Notes: generated from the letters alone by a model not told the origin. A stretch of DNA of 64,000 nt from Molanna angustata (GCA_963576475.1 OY754968.1:17620734-17684733), one strand, 5' to 3'. Shown: positions 22,691-36,262, counted from the first letter of the stretch. Numbers and translations: made by a program.

Positions 22691-23497
22691 TTCATTTTTA
22701 AGTCTCGTCATATCACCATTTGGTAAATTCCGCCTCTTTATCGTGTGCGATAGCCAAGTTTTGTATATTCCAACGACATAGTTCAACAGCGTCTTCATAA
22801 ATAAAATTAAAATCCAAGTTGTCCAATTAATTTTAAATCAGTTATTTTTACAAGCCGAGATGAACTTTTTGACACAAAATGAGCGTGCATATTTTGACCG
22901 AACACGTTAACAATCCAAGTCAGGAAATCAGATATTTTATAAACTAGATCTCATAACTTGTCGTCACAAAATAAAGATATTTCTGAATTCAGTATTAGTT
23001 ATCAGATTTTCCCCGAACCCATAAAAATGCTTTGTATAACTTATTCATAAATGTATGATTTCTGGCAAATAGCGAAAAGTCCTTTTTATTCAAAATTATT
23101 TGTTTTATGCAATATTTCTGCTCATTGCATATTATACTAAAAAATAATATTTTTTTACAAAATAATAAGTAGGAACTAAATATAAAAATCTTGACTTGTT
23201 GCTTGACAGCATACGAAAGATCGATTGCATTTGGTCCAAAAAATAGTAACATTTGGTGGCAATTCATAAAAAGATGTCTAAGAATACTACTATATTTAAA
23301 TGTCTCTTCAAGTTTTCCATCAGTTTTTTGTTGCCGGTGTGAATGTTGTGATCAATAAAACAGTGTAATGTATTATTTCTGGTTAAGCATTTAGACATTT
23401 CTTTGGGGCCAGTCGAGGCTTTGTGTATTGTTATTGTACTTAAATATGTGTTAGATATTGAATTGAAATAAATGTTGTCGATTAATTATTATTAAGT
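22691..23497. promoter_or_regulatory. Asx upstream region / 5' UTR
   Basis: No coding signal. An in-frame TAA lies 15 nt before the Asx ATG, so the start at 23498 is the first possible in this exon. The TSS and core promoter are not identifiable by eye. Confidence 0.4.
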
Positions 23498-26400
23498 ATG
23501 GATCTATGCACATCGAATTCGATTGTTTCGGAACTTGACAGCGAATCATCACAAGTGAAATCTGACAATCACGGAAATGTTTCATGTAGTGATACAAAAA
23601 CATTCCCAAAGGATGATAACTCGTTTAAAGAATGTTATTCGGGTAACTCATCTCAAACGCCGCACGAAAAAGTCCTAAAACATTCATTAAGGCACGAAGC
23701 AAAACGGAGACGAAAGCGCACCTATAGCTCATCTCGGCCACTACCTAGAATCATAGTTAAACCGCTTCCTCCTCAACCACCTGATAGAGGAACTGAGTAC
23801 ACAATTTCTCAAGAGCCCAGTAAAATTATCACCAAGACTCCGACAATGAGAGAAGTTCTTGCTTCAATACCTGGTTTTAGTATGAAACCTAGAAAGAGGT
23901 ATGGGAAAAGATTGTCTACAGCGGCTCAACTTCAACAAACTAAAGAGGGTTGTATAGATTTGGAAACTCCTGACTCTATATTTGTCAATACAAATTTACG
24001 AGCACTTCTTAATGAACACACATTTTCATTATTACCATCACTTTATCAATACAAATTAGGTCAACTACTTCCTAGTGTAGATCGACCTGGTACTTCTGGT
24101 CGCCTAAGTTCATCTAGCCTCAACAATGAATTCTTTGCCAGAGCTTGTTTGGAGTGGCAAGATAGCTTATCCGAAGGTGAATTTACTCCAGAACATCAAC
24201 AAAAGTTGAAAACAGAAGCTGAAAAAGAAAAAAGTAAACTGGATCCGTGGAAACTTAAACATTTTGAACCCATATGGGGAGAAAAACGTAATAATAATTC
24301 ACAGTCACAATTATTAAGTGATTCAGAAAGACCTGCTTTGAAAACTACTATTAAGTTGAGACCAACAGCGTCTATTACTAGTAGTAGTACAGTTGTACAT
24401 CGTAAACATTCAAATAGTAAAAGTTCACAAGTTCCAAAACGTTCAAGAACTGTTGGTGCAGTTACTCGTTCTTCTGCTAAAGTTGATTCTGATAATGTAT
24501 TAGAACCAGAAAATAATCAAAATGGTAATTATTCGATTCCTCCTTCAGAAATAAATCTAAAAAATAAAATACACAAAATGACATCGCAATATACAGATTC
24601 CCTTCCATCAACATCACATTATGTAGATTCATCAAACGCATATAGTTTCAATAATGCACCTACTTCCATTGAATATACCATCAAAACTGAAGAACAAAAT
24701 CAGTCTGTGGATCCTTTATTGATACCTGAAAATTCCACAACAGATTCAATCTATCAACCAGTAATTGATGATAAATTGTTTATACCTGTTGTACCTATTT
24801 GTGAATCTGTAACAAATATAAATCATTTATATGAAACTGATAAACAAATTAATTCAGTGTCACCGTTGCCTATACATATTGATGGAAATAAAACCATAGA
24901 ACAATGTACATCAATCCAAGAATTTCCAGAATCAAGTAATCATGTACAGGAATCTTACGATTGTTCCCATCAAATCGAAAATAACTTTTCAAATAAGATA
25001 TTTCTCCAAGAATCTAATGAACTTTCAAATAGTAAAAGATCAACAGAAACACACGAATCACATGAAAATAAAAAGAAGAAAATTTGTATTGATGACAATA
25101 TTGTATCCATTTTGGAATTTGATAATGAATCTATACAACCAGTAGAAAGGTTACAAAATCAAATTGAATCTTTTGATCAATCACTCGATGCAAATTCTTT
25201 AATTAAATCTGAAGAAATTAAACAAAGTTCTAACGAGTTTTGTAGTGAAGATAATTCAGTTTGTTCTGAAACACAAACGTCACATATATCAGAAAATTTT
25301 ATGTCATTAAATAATGAAATTTGTGAAAATAGCTGTGATTCTAAAGCTTCCCAAAACTCTCCAAAGCAAATTTATAGTGGAAATGATTGTTTTGAAACAT
25401 CTATTATAAAAAATGATAGTGAATATCACACTCATGATATTAAAATAGAAGATTATGACTGTTCATTAAACATAAATGAATACCATCAAGAAAATTTAAA
25501 CAACGCTGATTTATTTTGTAATGGTGTAACTCAGATTCAACCAAATTCAGTTATACTTGAAGAAGATGAAGGTAATATCGATGGTTTGGAATATAGAAAT
25601 AATATGGAAGAAGATTGTAATCATAAATCACCACAACAAGACAATATTGTGAAAAGTATGGAATCTGATGATCGATTTAACGATGCAGAATCATTTGTTT
25701 TAGAATCTGAGATAAATAAAAATGAACAAAATGGTAAGCTTAATTATTTTAACATATATTTTTGATGTTGGTTATTGTCATTTTACACCAAAAACAAAGT
25801 ATTTTTTGTATATATGTTGTTGTATGAAAGGTTCTCACGGGTGTTAAAAATGTTAGTTGTTAGTAGTATTTCTTTAGTGATCAACCCGCATCAGATTCTG
25901 ATCCCCAGGAGGATCAGTCTGAAGCTTACCACCAAGTGAAGGGTGACAAGTAAAAGTTTACTCATGTGGGGGAGGGGGTGGGTGTTCCTGTCGTACACGC
26001 CGCTACCGTTAATTGTTCTAGGCCTGTTACCGGCCAGGCCATTGTTAGTTTTAATAATCTCGTTCTGCTTCTCGTGGAGTGCATTGTGTTTCCACCTATT
26101 TGCGCTACCTGCCATCTGAGTTTGGGTCTGCCAATGAATTTAGTGGGAGTTAGAAGTTACTATTAAAAATTACACACTAAAATTGCTTTTACTGCTTGTT
26201 CTGAGGTTGGTGAATTCAAAGCATGTTTAAGACATTGTATAACATTAATAGTTATCAGGCGAAACGGTTATCCTGATCAGAATTCTTTCCTAAAATTCCC
26301 TATCCTCTCTGACATCCCACAACCTCTATCTCCCTCCTTTCTTTGCTGCTGTGATTTAACATTTAACAATGTTACTTGTTTATCTTTCTGTTTGTTTTTG

Positions 26401-29400
26401 TTTTATATTTATTGTTTATTTTTTGTTTTATATTTATTCTGTATTTGAAAAAAAAAATATTAAGGGAAAATTTTCTGTTAGCAAACTCTTTGTTAAACAT
26501 TTTGAATATTACCACTGTATGCCGCTACACTATTTATGGCCTCACATTGTTTTGGGTAGTCGGAAGAAATTGCCTTATGGCAATAAACCTGCTATTCATC
26601 ACATAATAATGTACGTACATGAAGTAAAAAATAAATAAATATGATACATGTTTCTACAAACACAGTTGAGTACTTCACACATATATCCAGATGCAAGTCA
26701 CCAGACTGGTAATATTATTGATTGGTTTAACAGCACATGTGATATTTAATTTACAATGTAATGGAAGTGAATAAAATTTTGTAGATGACGAAAACAAGGA
26801 ATGTGGAAACAGTGGAGTGGTTAGTGTTGGACTCCATACTATCGATGGAATACCCCAAGCTGGATCTGTGGCAATGGCCTTAGTTAATCCTCATAATGCC
26901 AATATACAGGTACCTAATGATTATTTTAAATTTTATGTGTCTTAATGGGTGTAAGTTTACTCCGAAATATATTTTTTATATAACATCTTTGTTCTGTAAT
27001 GCCAATAATGAAGTGAGTGTGCTCCTGGAATGATCTTATTAAATGGCACTGTATAAACTATTATTATTAACATAAGAATAATCAATAACTAAATTTTATT
27101 TCAAGCAATTTACTTGAAGCATTACCTCTAGTGATTGTATGTAAAATAAATAAATACGTACCTCCAAAATCACTGTATTTTTTTCCGTTTATTTATTAAT
27201 TTCAATATCAGAAGAGATTGATAATTTCTTGTACCTATATTTTAAAACTAATCTATAATTCATGGTGTTAGTTTTAACAATTTGCTTTTATTGTTTCTTT
27301 ATGTATTGATTTTTTTTCTTTATAAAAATATTTGGTTTATTAATTTACTCCAATGATATTTTTAAGGTTATACCGATGCACGAGGAGTTGGAAGTCAGAC
27401 TGCAGGAAGGAAATTTTCCAGTTCAACATTGGGAAAATGAAATAGACAATTCTGGAAATTACTGGAATTGCAAAGACAACAATGTTCAGTGTTCGAATTT
27501 AGGGGAAAATGGTGAAAACAATACAACATACAAAGAACATTCTGTAGTTCATAATGGCCAAGTTAAATTAGAATTGGAAGTTACACTGACTCCCGTTGAT
27601 GGTATATCAGAAAATACAACATCTAATACTGAAGTGATATCCACGAGTGTTATTCCTCCTACAACAATAGTGTGTGTATCATCAGCGTCCCAAGGAACAC
27701 CTACTATGATACCTGGAGAAGGGATGGCGGGTATGAACATGGGGCATACGGCTGTTGCATCATCTAGTTCTATTCCCTATTTGTCAGTTACCAGCAGTAC
27801 TACTCTCAGAGCTGTACCTGTACACACTAAATCTAAGAGTAAATCTCTTTCAAAAGACTCAACAACATTAACCAATAGGTAATATTTTTTTATTTAACGC
27901 AATCAATTGTTTGTCATACTTTGTAATCAGGTTGGTTGGAAGAAATTGCCTAATGTTCATAATACCGCCAGTGTGCAATATATATTTGTTTATATTATGT
28001 ACAAAAAGATGTTTAAATAAATTTTATATCAAATATCTATCCACATTTACATTCTGTGTGTATTATGTGAATTGGTGTCTATTGATGATATAATTTATCT
28101 AATAAATTATGAAAAAAATACCTACATATCTGCAGGCTACGGATTTCCCACAAATGATTTATAATTTTTAATTCAAGTAAAACTGGTACAGTAGTAAAAT
28201 TGTTTGTAATATATAATTTTGTATTTTTTGTAGGAGTCGAAGTTCTAATTCAAAACCTCCACCTGGTGCTGTAAATCTTGAACGCAGTTATCAAATATGT
28301 CAGGCTGTCATACAAAACAGTCCTAACCGAGATCAGTTGCGCTGTCAATTGAAACCTCCTCCTTCATTGTCTGGAGGTGCTAGGGTCGGAGTTGTGAGGG
28401 GGCCCAGGGGACCTCCATCATCTCAACCCCCGACCCCTGCACCTGCTCCCGCCCCCCTTATGCTCAGACATGTTTTCAACCAAGGTATTCCTGTCAATAT
28501 GGCAGTTCTTCCACATCCAGAGGTAACTACATTTCATTGTTGTATTGATATTAATATCTTTTTCCTAAAAGTTGGTTTTGTATCAATTTAAATTAAAAAT
28601 AATTTCTAACCTAACAGTGATTGTTTTCCAGAGCTTAGAGAACAGAAGTAGTGGTATGGGACAATACATATTGGTACAGCGCACTCCTGGAGCAGCACCT
28701 CGAGCTTCAAGTGCTCCTCCGACAAATAATCCTAATTTGGTAACTATCATTTTCATTAAATGTACAACCATTATCAACAAATCAATAGGGAAAATTCGGA
28801 ACATTATAAGCAAAATTTTTGCCATATCCCTATTGGAAAATTATCCACAGAGTAATATTATGTTGACTTCTATTTAGGGCCTGAAATTGAGTACTATTAT
28901 AGTGCGAGATTTGATGTATGCAGACGATAAAGTTCTGTTAGCAGAAAGTATGGAAGATCTACAGTATCTTGTAAGTATGATATATGAAGGATGCATAGAG
29001 AACGGGCTGAGGATGAATGAAGGCAAATCAAAGGTTATGGTGTTTGAGAAGAGTGAAAGCAGAACAGCGTGCCAAATAAAAGTAGAGAACGAATGGCTCG
29101 AGCAAGTCGACGAATATGTCTATCTGGGAAGCATGTTTCAACGGAATGGACGGATTGATAAGGAGATCGAAAGAAGAGTTATGGCAGGAAACAGAGTGAA
29201 TGGAGCACTGAAACCAGTTATTAATGACCGCAACATATCTAAGGATGCTAAAGTTGCCATTCATAATGCTATCTTAGTGCCAGTGAAACCTTGACGTATG
29301 CAAGTGAAACCTGGACATGGCAGAAGTCGTACGAAAGTAGAATAAATGCAGTTGAAATGAGATCGCTAAGAAGAATCTGTAATAGAACGATGTATGACAG

Positions 29401-30942
29401 GGTCAGAAATGAGGACATAAGGATAGAATGTAGGATAAAGAAAGATGTTATTAATAGAATGAAAGTGAACACATTGAGATGGTTTGGCCACATGGGGAGA
29501 ATGAATGAGGAACGCCTGACGAAGAAAATATACATTGCCGACAGGAATGGAATGAGAGGTCGGGGCCGCCCAAGGAAGGGATGGCACGTCCATGTGAACG
29601 GTATTTTGAAAGACGGAAATGTTAGAAGCGTTAACAACAGACGAACATGTATAAGACGATGTATGAATGTTGTCGAGGCGATTAATGTATGTCATGATAG
29701 AAGTAAGTGGCATTCGGTTCTCTCTGCCTACCCCGTAAGGGACATGGCGTTATGGTATGTATGTATGTATGACTATTCAATAATATAGTAATTTTGTTTT
29801 TATTTTCACTGTAAAGTATATTTTAAAATGTCTCAGTTTCATATTAGTTTAATAATTTTATGTATTTTTAGTAATCCACTCTGTCTATAGGGTCTATGTT
29901 TCATTTTATTTGAATAAATCTTTCAAAAATCTTGGAATACAAAAATGGTTCTTATTGTGAAATTCAAGGAATAAAATAAAAAAATCAAAATACTTTATTC
30001 AATAATATATATTTTTACAATTAAAATAAACAAATATTTTTTTATGAACCACTACTAGACATAAATTTCTCACTCGTGGTTCATACAAAATAATTAATCA
30101 ATAAAGATTCTCTTCAAATTTAGATAACAAAAAGAAAACACATTTGGTTCCATGAAGGTATGATACTTTGACGAAGACAAACAATAACTTATTCTCCTAT
30201 TTGTGGCTTTACTCTCGACACTCAATTCTAATTACAATCTCAATTTGCGCCTACAACTTACCTACCTGCCGCCTTATTTTCCATTATAAAGATAGGTTCT
30301 TAGCACAACTTGAACCCCTTGGCCTTATAAATTTGTTTTTTTATTTACTTTTTTGTTAATTGAATGAAATATAAATATGATTTAGCAGTTTAGTGAAACA
30401 TTTTTTTTTAAATGTAAACCCAATATTTTTATCATATAATAAAATAAGCTGTTGTGTCTCCAAACAAAATATAGTAAATTCGTAATTAGGTTTTAAATAG
30501 AATATCAAGAGTAAAGTTGCTGATCTCACATATAAATTGTTTATCTTCTGTTGTGCTTTAATGTTTGAATTCAATATTTTAGATACAGATGTGTGTGAGT
30601 AACAATGTTAAAGTGGAGACCCGTCCAGCTAGTGCAGCAGAATGGAGAGGTTGGGGAACAGACAATGGGACAACAGCCTGGGGTGTTGGAACAGGGGTGG
30701 GGGTGGGGGTAGGGATGGGTGGTACTCGGCCACCCGCTATATCCTCTACTCCCCCTCCCCCTCAACTACTTCCACATCAACACGCTCCGTTACCCATCGC
30801 TGAATCTACGACTCACATCAACAGCCGCGACGACTGTTCGTGCAACTTGCGAGCCATGATTGTGTGTAAAAAGTGTGGAGTCTTCTGTCATGACGATTGC
30901 ATTGGACCCTCAAGACTCTGTGTTACTTGTTTAATACGATAA
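23498..30942 (+). CDS. Asx: Asx, Polycomb/Trithorax regulator and PR-DUB subunit, 6 exons, 1209 aa
   Basis: Exons: 23498-25733, 26785-26909, 27367-27878, 28234-28522, 28632-28739 and 30583-30942. The sum of 3630 nt, with phases 1,0,2,0,0, closes in frame. Residues about 155-263 are the ASXH/DEUBAD domain ([49 protein letters not shown]), which in the family binds and activates the BAP1/Calypso deubiquitinase acting on H2A-K118/119ub. The middle is Ser/Asn-rich and disordered. Exon 4 carries a conserved block ([20 protein letters not shown]). The last 35 residues are the atypical C-terminal PHD finger ([20 protein letters not shown], then C, CVTC). Basic runs ([10 protein letters not shown]) look like nuclear localisation signals. 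No HARE-HTH domain is seen upstream; an in-frame stop precedes the ATG. Intron 1 holds a LINE 3' remnant and intron 5 an RTE LINE. Confidence 0.93.
25870..26640 (+). mobile_element. LINE 3' remnant in Asx intron 1
   Basis: A GC-richer segment (25880-26160), then an RT-C-terminus-like stretch near 26200-26240 ([14 protein letters not shown]), then the conserved 3' end gtcggaagaaattgccttat..ggcaataaacc and an AAATAAATAAAT tail (26628-26640). The same 3' end recurs elsewhere in the window, on + (27925, 16752) and on - (47955, 59055). Confidence 0.55.
26691..26708 (+). other. Possible 18-nt phase-preserving microexon of Asx
   Basis: atgcaagtcaccagactg is bounded by tatatccag upstream and gtaata downstream. 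Inserted between exons 1 and 2 it would add six residues (ASHQTD in context) without changing frame. It lacks any other support. Confidence 0.25.
27010..27070 (+). repeat. LINE 3' tail, diverged (Asx intron 2)
   Basis: gctcctggaatgatcttatt..aatggcactgtataaa followed by a TTATTATTA run parallels the tails at 18640 and 35795. Confidence 0.4.
27925..28040 (+). repeat. LINE/SINE 3' end (Asx intron 3)
   Basis: ggttggttggaagaaattgc, then gccagtgtgc..atatttgtttatattatg, then aaataaa. It belongs to the same 3'-end family as 26548-26640, and 36905-36960 is a fragment of it. Confidence 0.6.
28877..29790 (+). pseudogene. RTE-clade LINE, 5'-truncated and frameshifted, in Asx intron 5
   Basis: The frame at 28887-29290 holds the RT catalytic box [18 protein letters not shown] and later [12 protein letters not shown] shift near 29285 moves to the frame at 29291-29788 with [49 protein letters not shown] and GRGRPRKGW, typical of RTE RTs. 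It ends with [12 protein letters not shown] and a (GTAT)n tail. The endonuclease domain and most of the RT are missing. It has the same orientation as Asx and lies between exons 5 and 6, with splice sites intact. Confidence 0.9.
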
Positions 30943-32170
30943 ATTATATAACAAAACATTCAAAGATTATTTTGCTTAGAATCTGAGCATTTGTTTTTCT
31001 ACTTATCGTGTGTATTGCAAAGTCGCGTTGAACACTTTGTTTATTAACTCAATGTGCCTATCAGTGTGTACTTGATATGAACTGGTGGTTTTTTTTATTT
31101 TAATGTATATTTATTATTTGTGTATTTTCCACTGCTGAATATGAAAATGTGATATCATTCGACGTTAATTAAATATTATATCATTATAGTTTGCTTAGTT
31201 TTTCATAAAAGATTGATGCAGTATTACCTATATTCAATTTTATATACAATGGTAAATGGTATGTACATTACATATTTATGTTATATGAGTCCAGTACTGT
31301 ATAAAATTATTTAAGCTCTCTATTATTTTCACTGAAATAGTATATTTTATTTACCTTATTAAAAATAAACTTGATACATTATTTTTTATTAATGTACAAT
31401 TTTCATAAGTTACTCTTCTTCAACAATATTATTGTACTAATGCATATTGTTACACTTGGTATAATTTCATATATTTTTTTAATGTGATAAATTATGATAT
31501 GTACCTACAAAGTGAAATTTGAATTAAAGAAATTTCCTAAAAATATTTCAAGTATCTTAAAATGATGAGATTGTGGTTCTCTTAACTAAATATTGATACA
31601 AATTAACGCTACTAGGAAACAGTCACCTATAAAAGGGACCAACATTTCATATATAGGTATATAATGACCAAGACACAGGTCTTATTTAATATTGTACCAT
31701 TATTTCATCTTTTGAAATATATTTTTCCTTGGCAAAATACAAATCATAGGGTTTTTCTCTTTATTTCAAATAATAATATGATTATTAATTTTATCAATAA
31801 TTAAATTATTATTATGTTTATTATTGAGATATTAATTATTTAAATCTATCAAACAAATATTGGTTAGCAAAAAAAGTTTATTTTTGTCAAATTGTAACAG
31901 TGTTTTAACAAAGTTCTAGCATTCATTTCAATTTGTTCTATAAAGATTTTATAAAATTATATTTCAAGTTATGTCTGAACTTTGAATAAAGAACATGAAA
32001 CAAATGACACTGATTAGTGTTTGAACCAGTTTGAACTGATTTATGTGTTTAAATAGATCACAAATTCTTATTATTATACGAGAAACCATTATTTAACAGA
32101 AATTACTATTATTTGTTTGCTGCTAATAAATCGTTTTGGATATGGACTCTAGTTTAGAGTTAAATGTGTA
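30943..32170 (+). other. Asx 3' UTR and AT-rich flank
   Basis: Follows the stop at 30940-30942. Candidate polyA signals include AATAAA near 31366 and 31985. No coding signal. Confidence 0.45.
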
Positions 32171-32176
32171 TTTGAA

Positions 32177-33466
32177 CTATTGGTTCTCAAACTGGGAGTT
32201 AGTTTCAGGTGGATTTCGAATAGTTATAGTTACACCCGTATTCACAAACAAACGGAAGAGGAGGCCTTCAAGGTACTTTGAAGGTATGTGTAGCCCTCAT
32301 AATCTTTTTCCAATTCACATTGAGGAAAGCATAAATGCTTATGATGTTTTTCATCATACAAATAATATAACCTATTATCACATTACTTGACGACTGAATT
32401 CGAAAAAAAATTATGCGAAATATTTTTCTTATTTTTCAAAAGCAATATGTTTAAAAATAATTGGTTCCAGAAACTGTTATGTGCGATTTAACCAATCACA
32501 TTGTGCCATTCTAACGAATTTCAATATGTTGACAATTGTAAACATTCTGTAGTTGTAATGTGTGAGTTGTCCTACTTTTATCATATATTTTTAATGATAT
32601 AATGTGCAATTTATAATAATAATGAGAATAAATTTATATGGTATCTCCTATAAAGTAATGAAACGTGTCCAGCAACCAGAATTGTGGAAAAATAATGTAA
32701 TTAAAGGGCAATTTCTTATGAAATAATTTAATATGTGGGTCATATAAGATGCACAAAAAGACAACCAAATTCATTACTTTTTATAATTTTCGCTATTCAA
32801 ACGCAATACAGATATTTGATCTTGATGAAAAATAGACTGTTACAGAGTTAGCGGAATTGTAAATATATGACCACTCGTAGGATGAAATATTTTATTAGTT
32901 AGCTTCCCAAAAATAAGTGGATAATTTTTTCAAATGTATTACGGAAAGAGTCTAAGAATTATTTTTTTAAAATAGACATACTATTAATCTCTGCATAACA
33001 AATTGTCAATGAATACATCATTTTACCGGGATTCTTGAAGATTCCTCATGACATGTGACGCAATATTCACTCTGAATAACAAAATTGAGGAAGCCTGATC
33101 AGGCCAGGCAGATTTATCTGTGAATACGGGTATTAGTTTAACACATAAAATTTGATATGTGTATTTTAATAATCAATAATTTATTAGTAGGTACTTACTA
33201 TAAAAGAATTGCTAAACATTGTATTGTAGTGAACTCAACCTCAATTATTAAGGCAAAGAACACTGCAATCAAGTAGCCCCTTATATGTTGATTATTTTTT
33301 GTTCATTATTATTTGTACTTTTTTTGTTTACTAATTTCAATGAGAAAGAAAATTATTTGATTATATATAATACCTATTTAATTAAAAGCTAATATGCACA
33401 TTCCATCAAATTTTTGAAAAGGAACGCAATTTAACAAACCTCAAAAAGTATGAGAACTACTGGTTT
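32177..33466. mobile_element. Possible old hAT element with a nested inverted-repeat element
   Basis: The left tattggttctcaaactggga and right agtatgagaactactg resemble inverted hAT ends (cagtggttctcaaact). Flanking 8-mers atttgaac and gtttaagt agree at only 4 of 8, all differences being transitions. A second inverted pair, gttacacccgtattcaca at 32229 and tgtgaatacgggtatta at about 33119, bounds an inner 0.9-kb element. No transposase was found. Confidence 0.4.
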
Positions 33467-33819
33467 AAGTCTACATTATCAATAAAATATAATTCATACA
33501 AAAGGCTGTCAAGCAAATGCAACTGATATTCCTATGGTACCCAAACAGTTTCTTTAAAAGGATTTTGAATATGATTATGTACATATTATTGTCAATTTTT
33601 TTATTATTCTTCATTTTCAAACTTGATGAAATGTCCTCTAATACATAATTTAAAAAAAATATATGAAACAGTATTCCAATGAGTATTAAATAAGTTTATA
33701 TAGTTTTCTAGTGTATATTAATTACAAATTTCTATATTATTTCATTTAAAGCTACAATCAAATTTTTAATAGGGAGTAAATTTATTACTTGACCTTTTGT
33801 TTTAGCTAATGAGACAGTG

Positions 33820-34125
33820 TTCATACTGTAGAACTCCATAAACATATGTATATGTAATAAATCAAAACAAATCAATTGTTCTACAGATTAATATTACTAT
33901 TATTAGAATAAATATGTCACCTTGTAAGGGCCTTTTCAGAAAGTAAAAATTGAAAAATATATAAAAAATATTCCTTACATATAAGTACAAAGCACCTATA
34001 TAATATATATTTGAAATTTTATTAGTTGAAAAGACCCTTACAAGCTGAAACGGTTGTTCTTATAATAGGAATAAAATTGTAGAACTATCAGTCTGTTTTG
34101 ATTTTTTACCTATATATCATTATTT
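33820..34125. repeat. Diverged inverted repeat of PLE-terminal type
   Basis: ttgtaagggccttttcagaa (about 33923) faces gaaaagacccttacaag (34028). Farther out, tcaattgttctacagattaa faces ttgtagaactatcag..tgttttgatt. 'cttacaagctgaaacggttg' resembles the terminal motif at 43911-43960. Confidence 0.45.
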
Positions 34126-34534
34126 GACGATGATTTTAATTAAAAGAAAATATTCTTCAAAAATATAAGTACCTATATACCTACTAGTGTTAATGTAAGA
34201 ATTAATGACAAGGAAATTATGTATATTAAAAAAACTCGTACTTTGTTTACCTTATACCTACTTGTATATCTTAAATCTCATTTGTACATTTTTCAAAATA
34301 GATAATATAATAATTAATTGTTTTTCTTTTATTTCTCAATCACCTCTATTTCATATAAAAGTATTCAGTATTATAAATCTGCAATTGTACATTTAGTTAC
34401 AGAAAATATAGTTAGAATAATTTTTATAAATTTCATTAAAAAAACACCGATAGATGGCAGGCATTGAAGTGATTTGAATTACATGGAAAGTTGTTTTTGG
34501 TAAAAATTATAAATAATAATTAAAAATTATAAAT

Positions 34535-34645
34535 GGCACTAATACATTGGAGAAGACTAGCGGTCGATAGGGAGGGATGGAGACGATTTCTGGAGGAGGC
34601 CAGGGTCCGTAGCGCCAATGATGATGATGAGGTTGTTACATTGCA
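34535..34645 (+). mobile_element. RTE-like LINE 3'-end fragment
   Basis: Reads HWRRLAVDREGWRRFLEEAR, then VRSAND, the C-terminal signature of RTE-type ORFs, followed by an (ATG)n tail. Only about 110 bp. Confidence 0.6.
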
Positions 34646-34849
34646 GAAAATGATTTTGCTCCATTAGTAACATGTAAAATATAGAGTTATAAAGATGTTT
34701 ATTTGTTGGTAAAGCCCTCAAACTCTCGGGTTTCTTAATAAGGGTATGCAAGGCATTTCATTCAATTGTTACACTCAAGGTTAATATACTAGTCATACCA
34801 AGAGTCATACATATAAGATACAAAAGAGAAAGGCAATCGTGGTTTCACT

Positions 34850-35780
34850 GGATTCATGAATCCAGGCCCACGAGCACAAGAGACCAGAGTACCAGCCAGA
34901 ACAGGTGAGCCACATGGGCTTGCGACCATGTATGCGGGATTAAGGGGCCCCTTTATGACAAGTCACGCTCACCACTCACCCACCAATCTCCGACTGATAC
35001 TCCACTCCCCTGCGCAACCAAATCCAATAGGATGCGGATAATGCTGCTTTTACCATCCTATCCAAAAGTTCTTTTATTTTACCTCTAGGGAGACCCAGGT
35101 CTTTAAAGTAGGAATATAAAGATTTTGCGGGCAGGCCTCTCGCCCCCACCTCTACAGCATATATACTTGTGTTAAAGCTATTTTGAACTGTTCTATCTAC
35201 CAGTTCCTTGTACTTGTTTAGTTTGTATTGGTGGTCTTTTGGAATATTTGTGTCCCATGGAACAGTCAGCTCCACATAAATAACTCTTTTCAATGAAAGA
35301 GAGTAAATTGTCAAGTCAGGCCTAAGAGACGAGATGCAGATCTCCTTTGGAAGGTTATATCTCTCTGTTCTCGTATCCATTAGGATATTCCAGTCATCGG
35401 ACTTCCCAATTATTGATATTAATTTCTTTGTTGTAGGTCTAACTTTTTGTCCCGGTTTTACAAATGTTAAAATCGACTGTTTCCATGTGGTTAATCCTTT
35501 GATTGCTCTTGCCACCACAAGGCTGGAAGCCTCTCTCACAATTTCAAGCACCTTATCGTGTCTGTATGAGAACCTTTCCTCCTGTAGTGCTACTGCAGCC
35601 GGCCAAGATATGTCTAGCCGTGCATGCAGATGCCCCACAGAGGCGGCAACTGTCATTTCTGACAGTCGGGTCGATTACCCGTACACAGCATGGAATCCTT
35701 AATATAACATAATATATATCGACTAAATTGAGCGTGTACAGTATTTTTTTGTGAAACACCTTGACTACAGAACGCATACC
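34850..35780 (-). pseudogene. LINE with restriction-like endonuclease (RLE), 3' part, frameshifted
   Basis: The upstream frame (35777-35553) holds a zinc knuckle (CRLCGASACTARHILAGC: C-X2-C-X8-H-X4-C). After a frameshift near 35600, the frame 35656-34976 continues ALQEERFSYRHDKVLEIV, then the endonuclease core RPDLTIYSLSLKRVIYVELT, VPWD, KLNKYKELVD and VEVGARGLPAKSLYSY. This PD-(X)n-E..K layout is the RLE domain of early-branching LINEs (R2/NeSL/Hero-like groups). The RT lies upstream and is absent. 34850-34975 is its 3' UTR. Confidence 0.8.
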
Positions 35781-35794
35781 TATTCCCCTGACAC

Positions 35795-35872
35795 TTTCAG
35801 CGCTCTTGAGGGGAGATATTCATGAAAACGGCGCTATATAAATTATCCAAATTATTATTATATTCTCTGCTT
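35795..35872 (+). repeat. LINE 3' tail ('aacggcgctatataaat' + TTA repeats)
   Basis: cgctcttgaggggagatatt..aaaacggcgctatataaat then ATTATTATTA. Parallels 18640-18716. Confidence 0.55.
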
Positions 35873-36262
35873 GCTATGTAAAATATTCTTTACCCACAAT
35901 ATAGAAAAGATGTACAGTTAGAGATATGATGTTTCTATACAACATTCTGAATAATCGTGTTGACCTTAAAATAAAATAACCTTAAAAGTCCCTGTACGAT
36001 TAACAAGGAGTGACAGTGTTCAAACTAATTATGCCACAAATACATTTGTTTTTAGAGCTTGTAAACATTTTGATGCATCCTTTTCCTGATTTTCCCATTT
36101 CCATCTATTGTTCTAGCTTTAATGCATTTACTTATTTGTTAAATTGATTTTGAATGTTTTTTATTTGTATCTTTATTTATTTTTTTTTGTATACCTACTA
36201 TTTGCATATTATATTTTTTTATAAGAAAAAAGACTTTAAAATAATAATATTGGTGTTACAGT

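Noticed and set aside
34976..35656. Standalone 226-aa nuclease gene
   Set aside because: It is the 3' part of a frameshifted LINE, with its zinc knuckle in another frame just upstream.
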